This document shows positions 45,101 to 55,392 of a stretch of 64,000 bases of DNA, in pieces. This DNA comes from Cardiocondyla obscurior (lineage: Eukaryota; Arthropoda; Insecta; Hymenoptera; Formicidae). A program made the translations under genes and the position numbers. The notes below the pieces were generated by a model that saw only the letters and a list, made by a program, of their open reading frames with translations, had not been told where the DNA came from and did no database searches. The stretch spans positions 434,001-498,000 of the forward strand of contig NC_091886.1 of NCBI RefSeq assembly GCF_019399895.1, given 5' to 3'. The first letter of the stretch is position 1; each line of letters starts with the position of its first letter.

Positions 45101-47402
45101 CCCTCAGTTTTCCGCTTGCATCGCCTCTCTTAAACACACCGTGGTGCGGCAAGTACAACGCCCCGGGCTCGTCACGCTCCCGAGGCGCAATCAGTCGCAT
45201 GTGTCCCAACTGCGCGTACTCTCTCATGAAGCGGATATATGCGCCCTTAAATCGCGGATCGCGCCGAAATTTCCCCTCCACGCCGTGTAATCGTTTCAGG
45301 GCCACATCCCGCGACTCTCCCAACAGTGCGAGTGCATTCGGCTTCACCGGAAGTTTTACGATGTATCGACCCTCCCGGTTGACGCGTACATTCTCGAGAA
45401 AGTGCTCCTCGCACGCGCGCTCGCTCGCGGTCTCACGCGAGGCCCCGGCGATCTTTTCGAGCTCCCAAAATCTGTTCACGCTTTCGTGCAGCTCCGCGTC
45501 CGAAATTACCGCATGCAAGGCGCAGGCTCCCGTCGGAGCTCCGCGCGCATCAACCGATCGTCCGGCCAGGACCCATCCCAGGCGCGTCTTCTGAAGCATG
45601 GGGTGGTCGCGCGTGGCGCGTATCTGCCCAACGCACACCAGCTCCCAGAACAACTCGGCGCCGATGAGCATATCAACCGCGTCCGCCCGGTAGAACCGGG
45701 GGTCCGCCAGTTGAATGCCTGCGGGAATTTTGATCATGCCGCGCCGCAGAGAGACGGCCGGGATCCGGCCCGTGATCCGATCGGCCACCACGCACTCGAT
45801 CTCGGTCTCGAAAGAACTCGTACGCGAGCGTATCCAAACCCGTGCCACCCGTGTGGAGCGTGACGTCAATCTCCCAACGCCCGAAATTGTGAGATCCACC
45901 GAGCGCGAACGCAAATTTAACAATTTCGCGGCCTCCGTCGTTATCATGTTTATTTGCGAGCCGGAATCCAACAATACGCGAATCGCTCGGCGCGAATTTC
46001 CTTCATTCCCCGCGTAAAGAATCGCCGTTGACAAAAGCACGCCCGAGTCCTCCCCCCGCGTAACCTCGCGAGCGACCAGAGCCGCGGTCTCCCCGACCGC
46101 CGCACCCGAAGCTCTCTCCGCGGATGTCGGCTCCCCCTCGCGACCCCTCGATCCCTCGCTTGCCCCACGGCTTATATGAAGCAAGGAGTTGTGCTTGCTC
46201 TTGCACAACCTGCAACTGCCCGATGGGCACTGGGCAGCCCGGTGCGCCGTGGAACGAAGGCAGTTCAAGCATAGGCCCCTTTTTCTTATCTCGGAGATAC
46301 GCCGCTCGATCGACAGCCCGGCGAACTCGCGGCACGCATACACCGCGTGCTCGCCCTGGCAATACGCACAGCTGATCGCTCCCGCTGCCGCGTGTAACGC
46401 CTGTCGTTTGCTGCCGGACCGCGTGATCACGCGCGAATCATCGCGCTTCTGCACCGCGGGTGCTTTTCCCGGAATCGCCTCCAGCACGCGACTGCGGTGC
46501 GTCAGAAAATCTTTGAAAGTTTTAAATGTGGGTAATTCCGGTCCCGCGAGCGACGCGTGCCACTCTCTCAAGGTGGTCGGATCGAGCTTGGTACTCAACC
46601 AATATACCAGGATGTCGTCCCACCTGTCCGCGTCTCGTTTCAGCGCCTTTAAAGCTAACAAATGTCGCGACACGCTGTCGCACAATCGCCGAATCTCGCC
46701 TGCGTCTTCCCTGACTATTGGCGGAAAAAACATTATCGCCTTCAAATGCGCGTACGCAATCGCTCGCTCGTTATTATAACGCTCCCCGATTAAGGCCCAC
46801 GCCGCGTCGTAATTTGCGTCGGAAATTTCGAGAGCATCTATAATGCCCAGCGCTTCGCCCGATAACGCTCCCTTCAAGTACTGTAGTTTTTGTACTTTAG
46901 CGAGCGAAACGTTATTATGTACGACGGTAAGAAACATATCGCGGAACGGAAGCCATTCCTCATACCCCCCGGCGAATACCGGTAGGTTTAGTTTAGGCAG
47001 CCTGACATGACCGGCCGTGCCCGCGGCCTCCTGACCATTCGATCCGCCCGCACTCAGCGTCGGTGACGCGCGTATCGGCGTCGCGTCGAGGGCCGCAATT
47101 GTCGTACATAATTTATAATACGCCTCCTCAAAGGTTTCGCGGTCTCTACCTTCGGTTTCGTCTATGTCCTCAATTCGGATTTGAATCGCGTTATATTCAT
47201 CCCAATAGCAATCCAACTTTTTCCGTCGTTCCCGCAATTGAACTAGGACCGCGTCGTTTACCACTGACACGCTGTTTGCATAATTTTCTATGCGTGTGCA
47301 CGCTGCTTTAATCGTGGCTCGACGTCGCCTTAGCTGCACTAACGCGTTCGCGACCGCCGCCGCCGATGCCGCCTCGCTCGACGACCCGCTAGTCGTCGCC
47401 AT
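42159..47402 (-). CDS. gag-pol: BEL-2 gag-pol polyprotein, intact
   Basis: 1,747 aa without interruption. Gag: N-terminal helices and DUF1759 (LPKLNLPVFAGGYEEW, LQYLKGALSGEALGII), followed by knuckles CAYCQGEHAVYAC, CLNCLRSTAHRAAQC and CRLCKSKHNSLLH. Then protease (LLDSGSQINMI near residue 500), reverse transcriptase (FYIDDLLTGA near 895), RNase H-like domain (HGFCDASERAYGACIYLR near 1065), integrase zinc site, core (HTGVDYAGPI, MYSDNGTTFVG, LWEAAVKSTK), and DUF5641 C-terminus (GQLVVVQQPGLGPLQW). Codon use is GC-rich compared with BEL-1, so the two BELs belong to different lineages. Unlike BEL-1 there is no stop between gag and pol. Confidence 0.95.
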   Translation of the reverse strand: MATTSGSSSEAASAAAVANALVQLRRRRATIKAACTRIENYANSVSVVNDAVLVQLRERRKKLDCYWDEYNAIQIRIEDIDETEGRDRETFEEAYYKLCTTIAALDATPIRASPTLSAGGSNGQEAAGTAGHVRLPKLNLPVFAGGYEEWLPFRDMFLTVVHNNVSLAKVQKLQYLKGALSGEALGIIDALEISDANYDAAWALIGERYNNERAIAYAHLKAIMFFPPIVREDAGEIRRLCDSVSRHLLALKALKRDADRWDDILVYWLSTKLDPTTLREWHASLAGPELPTFKTFKDFLTHRSRVLEAIPGKAPAVQKRDDSRVITRSGSKRQALHAAAGAISCAYCQGEHAVYACREFAGLSIERRISEIRKRGLCLNCLRSTAHRAAQCPSGSCRLCKSKHNSLLHISRGASEGSRGREGEPTSAERASGAAVGETAALVAREVTRGEDSGVLLSTAILYAGNEGNSRRAIRVLLDSGSQINMITTEAAKLLNLRSRSVDLTISGVGRLTSRSTRVARVWIRSRTSSFETEIECVVADRITGRIPAVSLRRGMIKIPAGIQLADPRFYRADAVDMLIGAELFWELVCVGQIRATRDHPMLQKTRLGWVLAGRSVDARGAPTGACALHAVISDAELHESVNRFWELEKIAGASRETASERACEEHFLENVRVNREGRYIVKLPVKPNALALLGESRDVALKRLHGVEGKFRRDPRFKGAYIRFMREYAQLGHMRLIAPRERDEPGALYLPHHGVFKRGDASGKLRVVFDASCKTSRGCALNDALMTGPTIQQDLVAILTRFRTWRCVFAADIVKMYRQILIDESQTKLQRILWRENENEAVRTYELRTVTYGMTAAPFLATRCLLDLAKKNELAYPIGAKRIARDFYIDDLLTGADTVTDAITAREQIISILRRGKFELSKWLSNHAELIPHDEQGESQLALLAEENDKKILGIQWDSRRDEIIIEASRNPQGERITKRAILTEIASIFDPLGIMGPLIIVAKLIMQETWQAQVEWDETLSPDLHHRWSSFREQLQILKGARVPRWVGSEASKQVQIHGFCDASERAYGACIYLRTTGAFGQHHAALLTAKSRVAPVRAVSLPRLELSAAVLLARLIEKLRESWQVEKRKLILWSDSTITLQWIASPSRKWKAFVANRVGEIQRLTRASDWRHVPSTDNPADMLSRGVSGRELKDSSLWWNGPSFLRSEETEWPNNLIKIPDELPEQRRAVAAVAAVESRGIIRDLLIRKSSLNRIVRIIAYCRRVKCASYERPTGITISPREFDEALRVVVREVQREAFPHEYKLLQERRELNSRSHLLGLTPFLDESGIIRVGGRLKNATMNVDAKHPMLLPKHSELTTLIVRAEHVNALHAGAQTTLAMVRQRFWPIAARAVVRKIVRNCVTCFKCKPKFSQAKMADLPGKRVNVARPFTHTGVDYAGPILLKEHKRRNAKLTKAYLAIFVCFTVRAVHIEIVSDLTSGAFIAAFKRFISRRGRPECMYSDNGTTFVGAEKQLREMLDCVRSEATSTALREFLSERGISWKFMPPYAPHFGGLWEAAVKSTKTHLNRVVGQAHLTYEEMYTSLCEIEAILNSRPLAPISADPNDLECLTPGHFLIGAALCSLSFPDFTHVPESRLLRWQRVEQMRQHFWKRWSAEYLHTLIQRTKWRTDRGTPIGVGQLVVVQQPGLGPLQWLLGRVETVHPGPDGVVRTATIRTKKGEVTRPSTKLAVLPLDPDENVKTVA

Positions 47403-47709
47403 GTCGCAATATTATCCGCGCTCGTCAATTAAGAAATTTTAACTTTCGCGATGCCTCACGCTTACAAAGCCGAAATATCGAAACAATAAGACTGGTGCAG
47501 ACTCTGTGCAGCTCACCGCTTTACGGCTCTCCGATTCCGCTCCTCGGCAGCTCTCGTCAAGTCTGTCGTCCACAGTCCGCGCGGTCGTCTCCGGTTGACC
47601 CTCCAACGGACTCCTGGATCACCGTTCTCGATCAGGCTCCAACCGTTCTCCCCGTTCGTCCACTGGTCGCCTTGCCGGGCTGGAATCCGGCTCGAAGGAC
47701 CATGAAACT
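47403..47709 (-). other. BEL-2 5' leader with primer-site candidate
   Basis: 307 bp between gag start and the 5' LTR. The 17-nt GGTCCTTCGAGCCGGAT on the minus strand (47685-47701) is shared with BEL-1. Otherwise no features. Confidence 0.55.
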
Positions 47710-48227
47710 TGTCGAGGCCGTTCTCACTCGTTCGGTTGAACGAGTCTTCCTTCCCTTCCTTGGAGATCTCGTGCGGAATGGTAAAGAATCGGACTCTCGT
47801 AATTATATTTTTGCGATATAATTATATTTACTCCTCTCAAAAAAACGAGAGATTGGTACGAGTCCAGTGTCGGGCAGACAGTCCGAGCCAGACGAGGTTA
47901 ACAATTTTTTATTTCGTTATAGTTTTTTGTGACGACTGACTTGCGCGTGTTTATGCTCGTCTATTTATTGGCCCCGAAAACAAAGGGCCTTGTCGTCGGT
48001 TCGCGTCGAATTACCTTGGGGCGGTCGATAACCCCTCGGTGTGGTATACATCTTCTCGGCCGTTTTTCTATGATCTATATATCGGTCGGTCGTTGGCCTC
48101 ACGCTGCCTTAACTTATTTATTGTTTTCGTTTTATTATTTTCGCGTCGGTGTTATATACCGGTTTCTACAGCCTTCTTTTCGTTGTCTCGAAATTTTAAA
48201 TTAATTACAAAAATTGTCGCGATAACA
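47710..48227 (-). repeat. 5' LTR of BEL-2
   Basis: 518 bp, TGTCGAGG...GCGATAACA, followed by the ACTGT duplication. It shows the empty Tc1 target site (TCTCGTAATTATATTTTTG). Confidence 0.92.
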
Positions 48228-51200
48228 ACTGTCGAAATTGCGAATCATGACCAAGTCACCTTGTTTGTATTGTTTAGATGTCTTATGTCGTTTATCATAA
48301 TAGCTTTTTTGACGCTGCTGATTCTGATCAATTCGCTCGGCAGCCTGTTTCCGTATGTCATACAAGTCTCTGGTTTGTGATTCGCGCAAAGCTTTCAATG
48401 TTTCTCTAACATAATCGGTGTGGAAACCTCGCTGGTCTATTCCGAAAACTAATTGACTTGAGGTCTTTCCTGTTGATTGATTAATTGTGTTGTTAATTGA
48501 ATACTCAATATCTGGTAGAATTTTATACCATTGACGGCCTTCGTTATTGTCTCTTAATTTAGCTAAACATGGTGCTATTACTCTATTTATTCGCTCCGCT
48601 TGGCCGTTTGATTGAGGTGATCCTACTGCAACTTTTACATGGTTAATACCTTGTTCCCTTAGAAAGTCTCCAAATTCTTGCGATGTAAACGCAGATCTTT
48701 GATCTGATATTATTATATTCGGTTTATTATAACTGTAGAAAAATTGTTGTAAGTGGATAATTGTTTCTTTTGCATTCGTAGTTTTCGTGGCATATAGTCT
48801 AATAAACTTAAAAAATCCATCTATCACTAACAAAATATATTTTTTAAACGCAATCTGTTTATCCACTGGCCCAAAATGGTCAATATGAATGGTTTTAAAT
48901 GGAGTATTTTCTTTGGGAACTGGGTATAATTGTCCCTCTGTTTTACCACTGTTCGGTGAAAATGTTATACATTTTAAACAGTTCTGCACGTGTTTTTCAC
49001 ATTTCTCACGAATATGCGGAAACCAATAGACTCGTCTAATTGAACTCATCATTTTACCCGGCCCGAGATGACCCATTTCATTGCGGTATCTGAACAATAC
49101 ATTTGTTTCCATCTGCTGAGATGCTAAAAATAACAGTTGCTTATTATGTTTCTTATATATTATACCGTTACGTAATTCATAACTAGAGCTATTTGTTTTC
49201 TCTAATTTCGCTGCGATTTCTTGAATTAACGGGTCTTTTCTTTGCAAAACAATAAGATTCCATTCAAACGGATTATCTTCCACTATTAATATGCCAAAAT
49301 TCCTACTCAGTGCATCTACATGAGTCATCTTTGAACCCGGTCTATGTATAATTTTAAAATCAAAATGCTGGAGTTCTAAACTCCATCTCGCTATCCGCAT
49401 ATTTATGTCTCGTTTTTCTATTGTCTGCGTTACTGCATTGCAATCCGATACAATATGGAATGGTATATCTTGTAAATAAATTTGGAATCTTCGTAACGCG
49501 TATACTATTGCCAAAGTTTCGAGTTCGAAACTATGGTACTTGGCTTCAGCTTCCGTGGTACGTCGACTAAAATAGAATATCGGATGCATCTTCTCATTGG
49601 ATTGCTTTTGCATTAACACAGCTCCAAATCCATGCGTGCTTGCATCGCAGTGCAGCTCAGTATGGACTTTTGGGTTGAAAACGGCTAATACAGGTGCTTC
49701 TGTTAATTTTCTTTTAAGTGTTATAAATGCTTCTTTCTCGTTATCTCCAAATACAAAAGTAGTTCCCTTTCTTTGTAAACAATACAATGGTCTAGCAATA
49801 ATGGAAAAGTTTTTTATGAATTTTCTGAAATATGAAACGAGTCCTACAAACGACTGCACCTCCTTAACTGTTTTTGGTTCGGAAAAATTCTGTACTGCCT
49901 CAATGCCTCTGTCTGTTGGCTGCATTCCTTTTTGAGATACTTTATAACCTAAATATTCAACCTCCTCATACAGAAATGCACACTTCTCTATTTTTATCTC
50001 AAGTTTATTCTCTGCTAACGTCATAAAAACTTCTCTTAAAACGTCCAAGTGCTTTTTAATTGTTTTTGTAGCCACTAATATATCATCCATATAAATTATG
50101 ACATTACCTGTTCTTATTAATTTAATCATGATTTCATTTAAGAATCTTTGGAACAGCTGAGGTCCAATTTTCAAACCAAATGGTAATTTTAAAAATTCAA
50201 ACTGACCTAATTGAGTCACAATTGCTGTATACTTCACTGCGTCAGGCGCCATTGGGATGTGATAGAATCCATCTTCTAAATCTAGTAAACTATAAAATCT
50301 TTTATCTCGTAACATGTCTAATTGATCGTCAATTATGGGTAATGGGTAATTATCCCGTGCTAAAACTTTATTCAACGCTCGATAGTCAATACACATCCGA
50401 ATGTCGCCTGTTTTTTTTCGTGTTAATACAATTGGTGATGCATATTCAGATGTACTTCTACGTATAATACCTCTTTCCAGTAAGATATTCAAAATAACTC
50501 TAACTTTCTCTTTTTTCACTAAACTTAACCTTCGCGGACGAAATTGTATTAATTTAGGCTCTTTTAACGTTAATGTAGCTTGTATCTGTACTTTAGGCGA
50601 GTCTGAGCATTTGTGATTCATATAGCAGTTACTAAAAATGTCTTTTAATAATTCTCGAGTCTCCCGTGGCATTTCAGTATTTACATTAATCTTTTTATCA
50701 TTTGCTTCGTCGGTAATATGTAAAATCTCGCTTACTATCTTATCAAATTCTACATTCTTAGTTAATCTATATCTAAACAATTTTAACGCATCTCTTCCTA
50801 TCAATAATGGAATCGACATCGTGGCCTTGGACACTACACCTAAACTTACTGTTTTACAATCATTATGCATAGTAATTTCAATCTCAATAATTCCTTTTAC
50901 CTCAAGTTTTGAATTATTTATTCCACGATAACGTTTCCATATATTCTTAGGAACTCGCATTTCAAGATCGCCTATTTCATCTTCTCTGATCAATGTCACT
51001 GGACACCCAGTGTCAATCCTGGCCATGCAAGACCACGGTTCGCCTCTTTCAGCTTGCAGCTTGACAGTCGTCTGGAATTCGTCTCTAAATTCTTCCTGAG
51101 CATCCACCAAATGGACTTCCTCTTCTTTCCCTGACGAATCTTCCTCCTCCGACTCGCTGCTGGCGGGCTTGTCTGCCTGATCCACCAAGCCGACCTGTCG

Positions 51201-51644
51201 TCGTCTCTTTTCTTCTTTAAGCGTTGTCTTGGACTCAGTTTCCGGCTTCTTCGGTTTCTTTTCCTTTGTCGCCTCCTTACTTGGGCAATTCCTGGCATAG
51301 TGTCCTTCCTCATTACATTGATAGCATTTTACCACCGCTTTAACTTGTAGCTTCAAGTTGTCTTTTTGTTCAGTTTTGTAAGAAGTCGTTGTCTTAAAAC
51401 TCCGTGGTGTTATGTTTTCCCTACGGTCCGTCGACTGGCTTGCCTGATTTATATCGATTCTCCTGAAGGCCTTCGATAATTCCATCACTGTGTTAAAAGT
51501 GTGCATCCTAGTCTGATTTCTGAGCATTATTGACGGTATTCCATCTATTATATATTCTATGATCTCTTCATCGTCGATGGGAACCTTGTTTCCCAAGATT
51601 ACTTTGTCATGACAATAGCCATCAAATGTTTCGCCTTTCCTTCA
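48228..51644 (-). pseudogene. pol: gypsy-1 gag end-protease-RT-integrase, truncated by BEL-2
   Basis: The frame is open from the TGA at 51644-51642 down to BEL-2. It holds a zinc knuckle (CYQCNEEGHYARNC near 51325), protease (ARIDTGCPVTLI near 51020), reverse transcriptase (VIIYMDDILVATK near 50090), RNase H (HCDASTHGFGAVLM near 49650), integrase zinc finger (MGHLGPGKMM...CLKC, 49080-48970) and core (HIDHFGPVDK, IISDQRSAFTS, QSNGQAERINR). The listed frame runs on to 48201 only by reading into the BEL LTR. The last ~65 residues are displaced to 39706-39902. Confidence 0.88.
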
Positions 51645-52377
51645 CATCCGTCCCTCAAACAACCGTTTCCTTTTCAGCCGGCTCAGCGATTGGTTGAACA
51701 TGGCATCCATCCGTTCCATCAGCGTATCCACGTTCATCGATAGATGCTCGACCAATGACGAGTACCACTCGGCCGCTTTTCCCCGTAGCCTTGAACCGAC
51801 CAATATTTTCGACGCATTTTCGTCGAGTTCATACATGTTTCTTAACAGCGTCACCTGTGCTTTCCACCTTTCGAAATCTTCTCCGTTACCATTGAACTCG
51901 GCAAGGAGATCACATACATTTCGAATGCTCAATGTCGTGCGCGACATTGTCGACAAACTACTTCGCGGCGACGTCCTCAGCGCTTCGTTTTCCCTTCGCA
52001 GCAGCTCAAGCTCACGTCTCATAAGAGCGTTCTCTCTCTCGTCTAACTTTCTCTGCTGATGGGCAAAACGATCATTATCTCTTCGTAACGTACCGACACG
52101 TTCTAACCTCGTAGGCGCCTCCTCCCACCTCTCCGGCTCCTCGGAGTTATCCTCCTGCTGAATACCCTGTGCCGCGTCTGCTGGTGAGATATTCCGGGCC
52201 TCTTCTTCCTGAGAATCGTATCGTGCAGCTTCCTTTATCCATGCGCCCGATGGATCGGCCTTTTGCATCCTCGCTATCAACTACTGCCTTCCGTCCAGAC
52301 AAAGACAATTGTCGGTCCTTTAGTATACTTTTCAATTGTTGTACATTCAATATACTTGGATCCATCGCCTCGACCAA
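51642..52377 (-). pseudogene. gag: gypsy-1 gag, frameshifted and with one stop
   Basis: ATG at 52377. The first ~35 residues (LNVQQLKSILKDRQLSLSG) resemble a SAP-like helix pair, and then the frame shifts near 52285. The second part (52280-51645) has an acidic stretch, a coiled coil (RRELELLRRENEALR) and a gag core (LLAEFNGNGEDFERWKAQV, RLRGKAAEWYSSL). A TGA at 51644-51642 follows GRM; the frame then continues directly into the zinc-knuckle region. The stop sits where gag proteins often have Trp, but that is inference. Confidence 0.75.
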
Positions 52378-52425
52378 TATATTTATATACGTCTATATGG
52401 CTCGTGGTGGATCTTACTTCTGAAT

Positions 52426-52603
52426 TGTAATGTTTAGAACGTGTTACTTGTATTGGCGGTAAAACAGTGAAAACTAGGTTATGAACGTACGTCTTTATTC
52501 GTTACTCTCTCGTTTCGACTGACTAGTCCCGCATCGCCACGTTCGCTACTCTATGCCGTCGTTCGGCGGTAGCTCGTCACGTGGGCTACGCATGCGCGCT
52601 ACA
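52426..52603 (-). repeat. 5' LTR of gypsy-1
   Basis: 178 bp, TGTAATGTTTAGAACGTG to GCGCGCTACA, then ATAA. It differs from the other LTR at two bases by eye. Confidence 0.88.
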
Positions 52604-52832
52604 ATAAGAAAAAAAAATATATACAGGGTGTCTCACCCCATGTGTCGAATATTACGCGAGTAGGTAGGTCTTGGGAAAAGAAATCGAAAAGTCCTATACG
52701 GTTTTGCTTAATTTTTATTCGTAAGCGAAATAAAAATTTATGAAATATTCCGCGAGTGGGAGCGTACCTTTAAGGAGGAGTTAACGTTGCGAGTATAAGC
52801 CCGACCCAGGCTGTTTGAAAGACAAGAAGAAA

Positions 52833-53090
52833 CGCGCGAGCAACACGAGGCGACGACGCGTAAGGCGGTGACAAGAACGACGCGCGAGCGATACGAGGCG
52901 ACAATGCGCGCGTGAGGCGAGCCGACAATGTGCGACGAAGCGAGGCGAACGACGACGCGCGAGCAAAACGAGGCGACAACGCGTAAGGCGGCAGCAAGAA
53001 CGACGCGCGAGCGAGACGAGGCGACAATGCGCGCGTGAGGCGAGCCGACGATGTGTGACGAAGCGAGGCGAACGACGACGCGCGAGCGAG
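52833..53090 (-). repeat. Two 123-bp GCG-rich repeats (left arm)
   Basis: CGCGCGAGC recurs at 52833, 52956 and 53079 with about 90% identity between units. The mirror copy lies near 55550-55810. The 110-codon open frames here (both arms) are translations of the repeat and not genes. Confidence 0.85.
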
Positions 53091-53252
53091 AGAAGATACC
53101 AATTTTAACGATATTTATAACGTTACAAATTTAAAATTAAATAATTACACGGAGTAAATATAACTATCTTTTCCTCACCACCTATCGAGGTAGATAGTAC
53201 GGCGCGTTTTTTTTAGAGTGGTTTCCCGGTAGGCCTAATCCACTGCAACAAC

Positions 53253-54468
53253 TCAATGCAACAATTGTTCGAAGTGCCTTCCTTGTACCTGTAGGCAAAG
53301 TTCGGCTCTCCGAACAATTTGTTGCGTTGCACGTTGTGCCATATCGGGCGTCACTGTATCGAAGGCCGCTATAATTGCAGCACGAACCTCCTCCACAGTA
53401 CCTTCACGCACGGGTTCTACTTGAGCTTTTATATGGCCCCAAACAAAATAATCCAGCACGTTCAGATCCGGTGAACGTGCTGGCCAGGTAATGGGACCAC
53501 CGCGACCCATCCAACGCCCCGCGAAACGATTATTCAATACCTGTTGTGCGTTGCGCAAAAAATGCGGCGGAGCACCGTCCTGCTGGTAAATTAATCTTAG
53601 CCGAACGTTAAGCGGCAGGTTCTCCAAAAGCGGCGGAAGGTCGTTTTCTAAAAAATATGCATACCGCTCTCCATTTAAACGAGGAGGTAAAAAATACGGC
53701 CCAATCTAAAAGTAACAAATAACAATATTATAAGATTTAATTGCATATAAATAAATTAAATTTTTTTAAAAACTATTTACAATTTGATTTCCAATTACAC
53801 CCGCCCACACATGTAGCTGCCACCGATACTGGAAAGCAGTGCGCCTAATTGCATGCGGATTTTCTTCACTCCAAAGGACGAAATTTTTGGAATTAAAAAT
53901 TCCATTTGGAGTAAATAACGCTTCGTCCGTCCATAATATGAAATTCGGAAATGACTCATTTCGTCTGCATTGAGCCAAAAATCCTACACGTATTTTTAAT
54001 TATTATTTTACATTATTTGCGTACTTCGAAAATATACGTAACGGAAAAAATAATACCTTGGCAGAATATAGCGCGCTGTTCTTCATCCCGAGGAAGAAGC
54101 TGTTGCACCCGTTGGTAATGATACGGGTGCAACCCTTCTTCTCGGACAACGCGGTGTACCAAAGCGTTTGGTAAACCGAGCGCTCGCGCTACACGACGAA
54201 TACTGCTTCTGGGATCGTCTTCAAATCTGCGAAGTATTTCTTCTTCGTCTTCAACGTTTCGAAGTACGGCACGTTCAACGCTACGTTGTCGAGGAACCAC
54301 GGATCCCGTGTCTCTTGTTCGTTGCACGCACCTAATAATTGTGCGATACGATGGATGTTCGCGATCCGGATATTTTTCCGCGTAAAGTTCCGCTGCGGCT
54401 AATGCACTTTCACCCGCCGCACCATAGCAAATTATCATATCCGTGTATTCACTCGCTGTGTAACTCAT
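53253..54468 (-). CDS. DD41D mariner-like transposase, three exons
   Basis: Exon 1 is 54468-54057 (MSYTASEYTDMIICYGAAGE..., a DUF4817-like N-terminus, then a paired-type HTH, SSIRRVARALGLPNALVHRV). Exon 2 is 53983-53781 (ILWTDEALFTPNG, first Asp). Exon 3 is 53705-53253 (LIYQQDGAPPHF, second Asp; SPDLNVLDYFVWG, third Asp). Introns use GTATTA..TAG and GTAAAT..TAG; summed length is 1,068 nt (355 aa), in frame with no stop. There are 41 residues between the last two Asp. It catalyses cut-and-paste transposition at TA. Exon 1 lies in the spacer, exons 2-3 in the left arm. Confidence 0.85.
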
Positions 54469-54661
54469 GTTGGCACGGTAGATACACAATAAGTATTAAC
54501 GTTATCGAGGCACATGGCAATCGAGAAAAACAAGTAAAAATTGAAAACATCTTCGGCGTTGCTCTAACAAATTGCCCGACCGATATTTAAATAATAATAA
54601 AAATACCGTATATTTTCGAAGTACGCAAATAATGTAAAATAATAATTAAAAATACGTGTAG

Positions 54662-55392
54662 GATTTTTGGCTCAATGCAGACGAAATGAGTCATTTCCGA
54701 ATTTCATATTATGGACGGACGAAGCGTTATTTACTCCAAATGGAATTTTTAATTCCAAAAATTTCGTCCTTTGGAGTGAAGAAAATCCGCATGCAATTAG
54801 GCGCACTGCTTTCCAGTATCGGTGGCAGCTACATGTGTGGGCGGGTGTAATTGGAAATCAAATTGTAAATAGTTTTAAAAAAAATTTAATTTATTTATAT
54901 GCAATTAAATCTTATAATATTGTTATTTGTTACTTTTAGATTGGGCCGTATTTTTTACCTCCTCGTTTAAATGGAGAGCGGTATGCATATTTTTTAGAAA
55001 ACGACCTTCCGCCGCTTTTGGAGAACCTGCCGCTTAACGTTCGGCTAAGATTAATTTACCAGCAGGACGGTGCTCCGCCGCATTTTTTGCGCAACGCACA
55101 ACAGGTATTGAATAATCGTTTCGCGGGGCGTTGGATGGGTCGCGGTGGTCCCATTACCTGGCCAGCACGTTCACCGGATCTGAACGTGCTGGATTATTTT
55201 GTTTGGGGCCATATAAAAGCTCAAGTAGAACCCGTGCGTGAAGGTACTGTGGAGGAGGTTCGTGCTGCAATTATAGCGGCCTTCGATACAGTGACGCCCG
55301 ATATGGCACAACGTGCAACGCAACAAATTGTTCGGAGAGCCGAACTTTGCCTACAGGTACAAGGAAGGCACTTCGAACAATTGTTGCATTGA
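54662..55392 (+). pseudogene. Mirror copy of transposase exons 2-3 (right arm), lacks exon 1
   Basis: Exon 2 at 54662-54864 and exon 3 at 54940-55392 on the plus strand encode the same residues as the left-arm exons, with the same splice sites. No exon 1 precedes them in this orientation, so on its own this copy has no DNA-binding N-terminus. If the spacer were inverted, exon 1 would be joined to these exons instead. Confidence 0.85.

Larger units (their letters stand above)
39903..48227 (-). mobile_element. BEL/Pao retrotransposon (BEL-2) nested in gypsy-1
   Basis: 8,325 bp including a Tc1-like insertion of 1,629 bp (element plus TA). The 518-bp LTRs are flanked by ACTGT (39898-39902 and 48228-48232). 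A single intact gag-pol frame is present. Once the Tc1 element is discounted the left LTR is exactly 518 bp and differs from the right one at one base, so it is a recent insertion. Confidence 0.93.
39238..52603 (-). mobile_element. Ty3/gypsy retrotransposon (gypsy-1), minus strand, split by BEL-2
   Basis: 13,366 bp including an 8.3-kb nested BEL; about 5.0 kb on its own. It has 178-bp LTRs and ATAA on both sides (39234-39237 and 52604-52607). Gag is damaged and pol is otherwise intact except that its C-terminal part lies on the far side of BEL-2. The LTRs differ at two positions by eye. It is inserted in Polinton intergenic DNA. Confidence 0.9.

Noticed and set aside
42214..46779. Many plus-strand frames up to 210 codons
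   Set aside because: Antisense shadows of the intact BEL-2 gag-pol, whose GC-rich codons suppress stops.
52770..53102. 110-codon Ala/Arg/Ser-rich frame and its mirror at 55539-55871
   Set aside because: It is the translation of the 123-bp GCG-rich repeats in the transposon arms, and lies outside the transposase exons.
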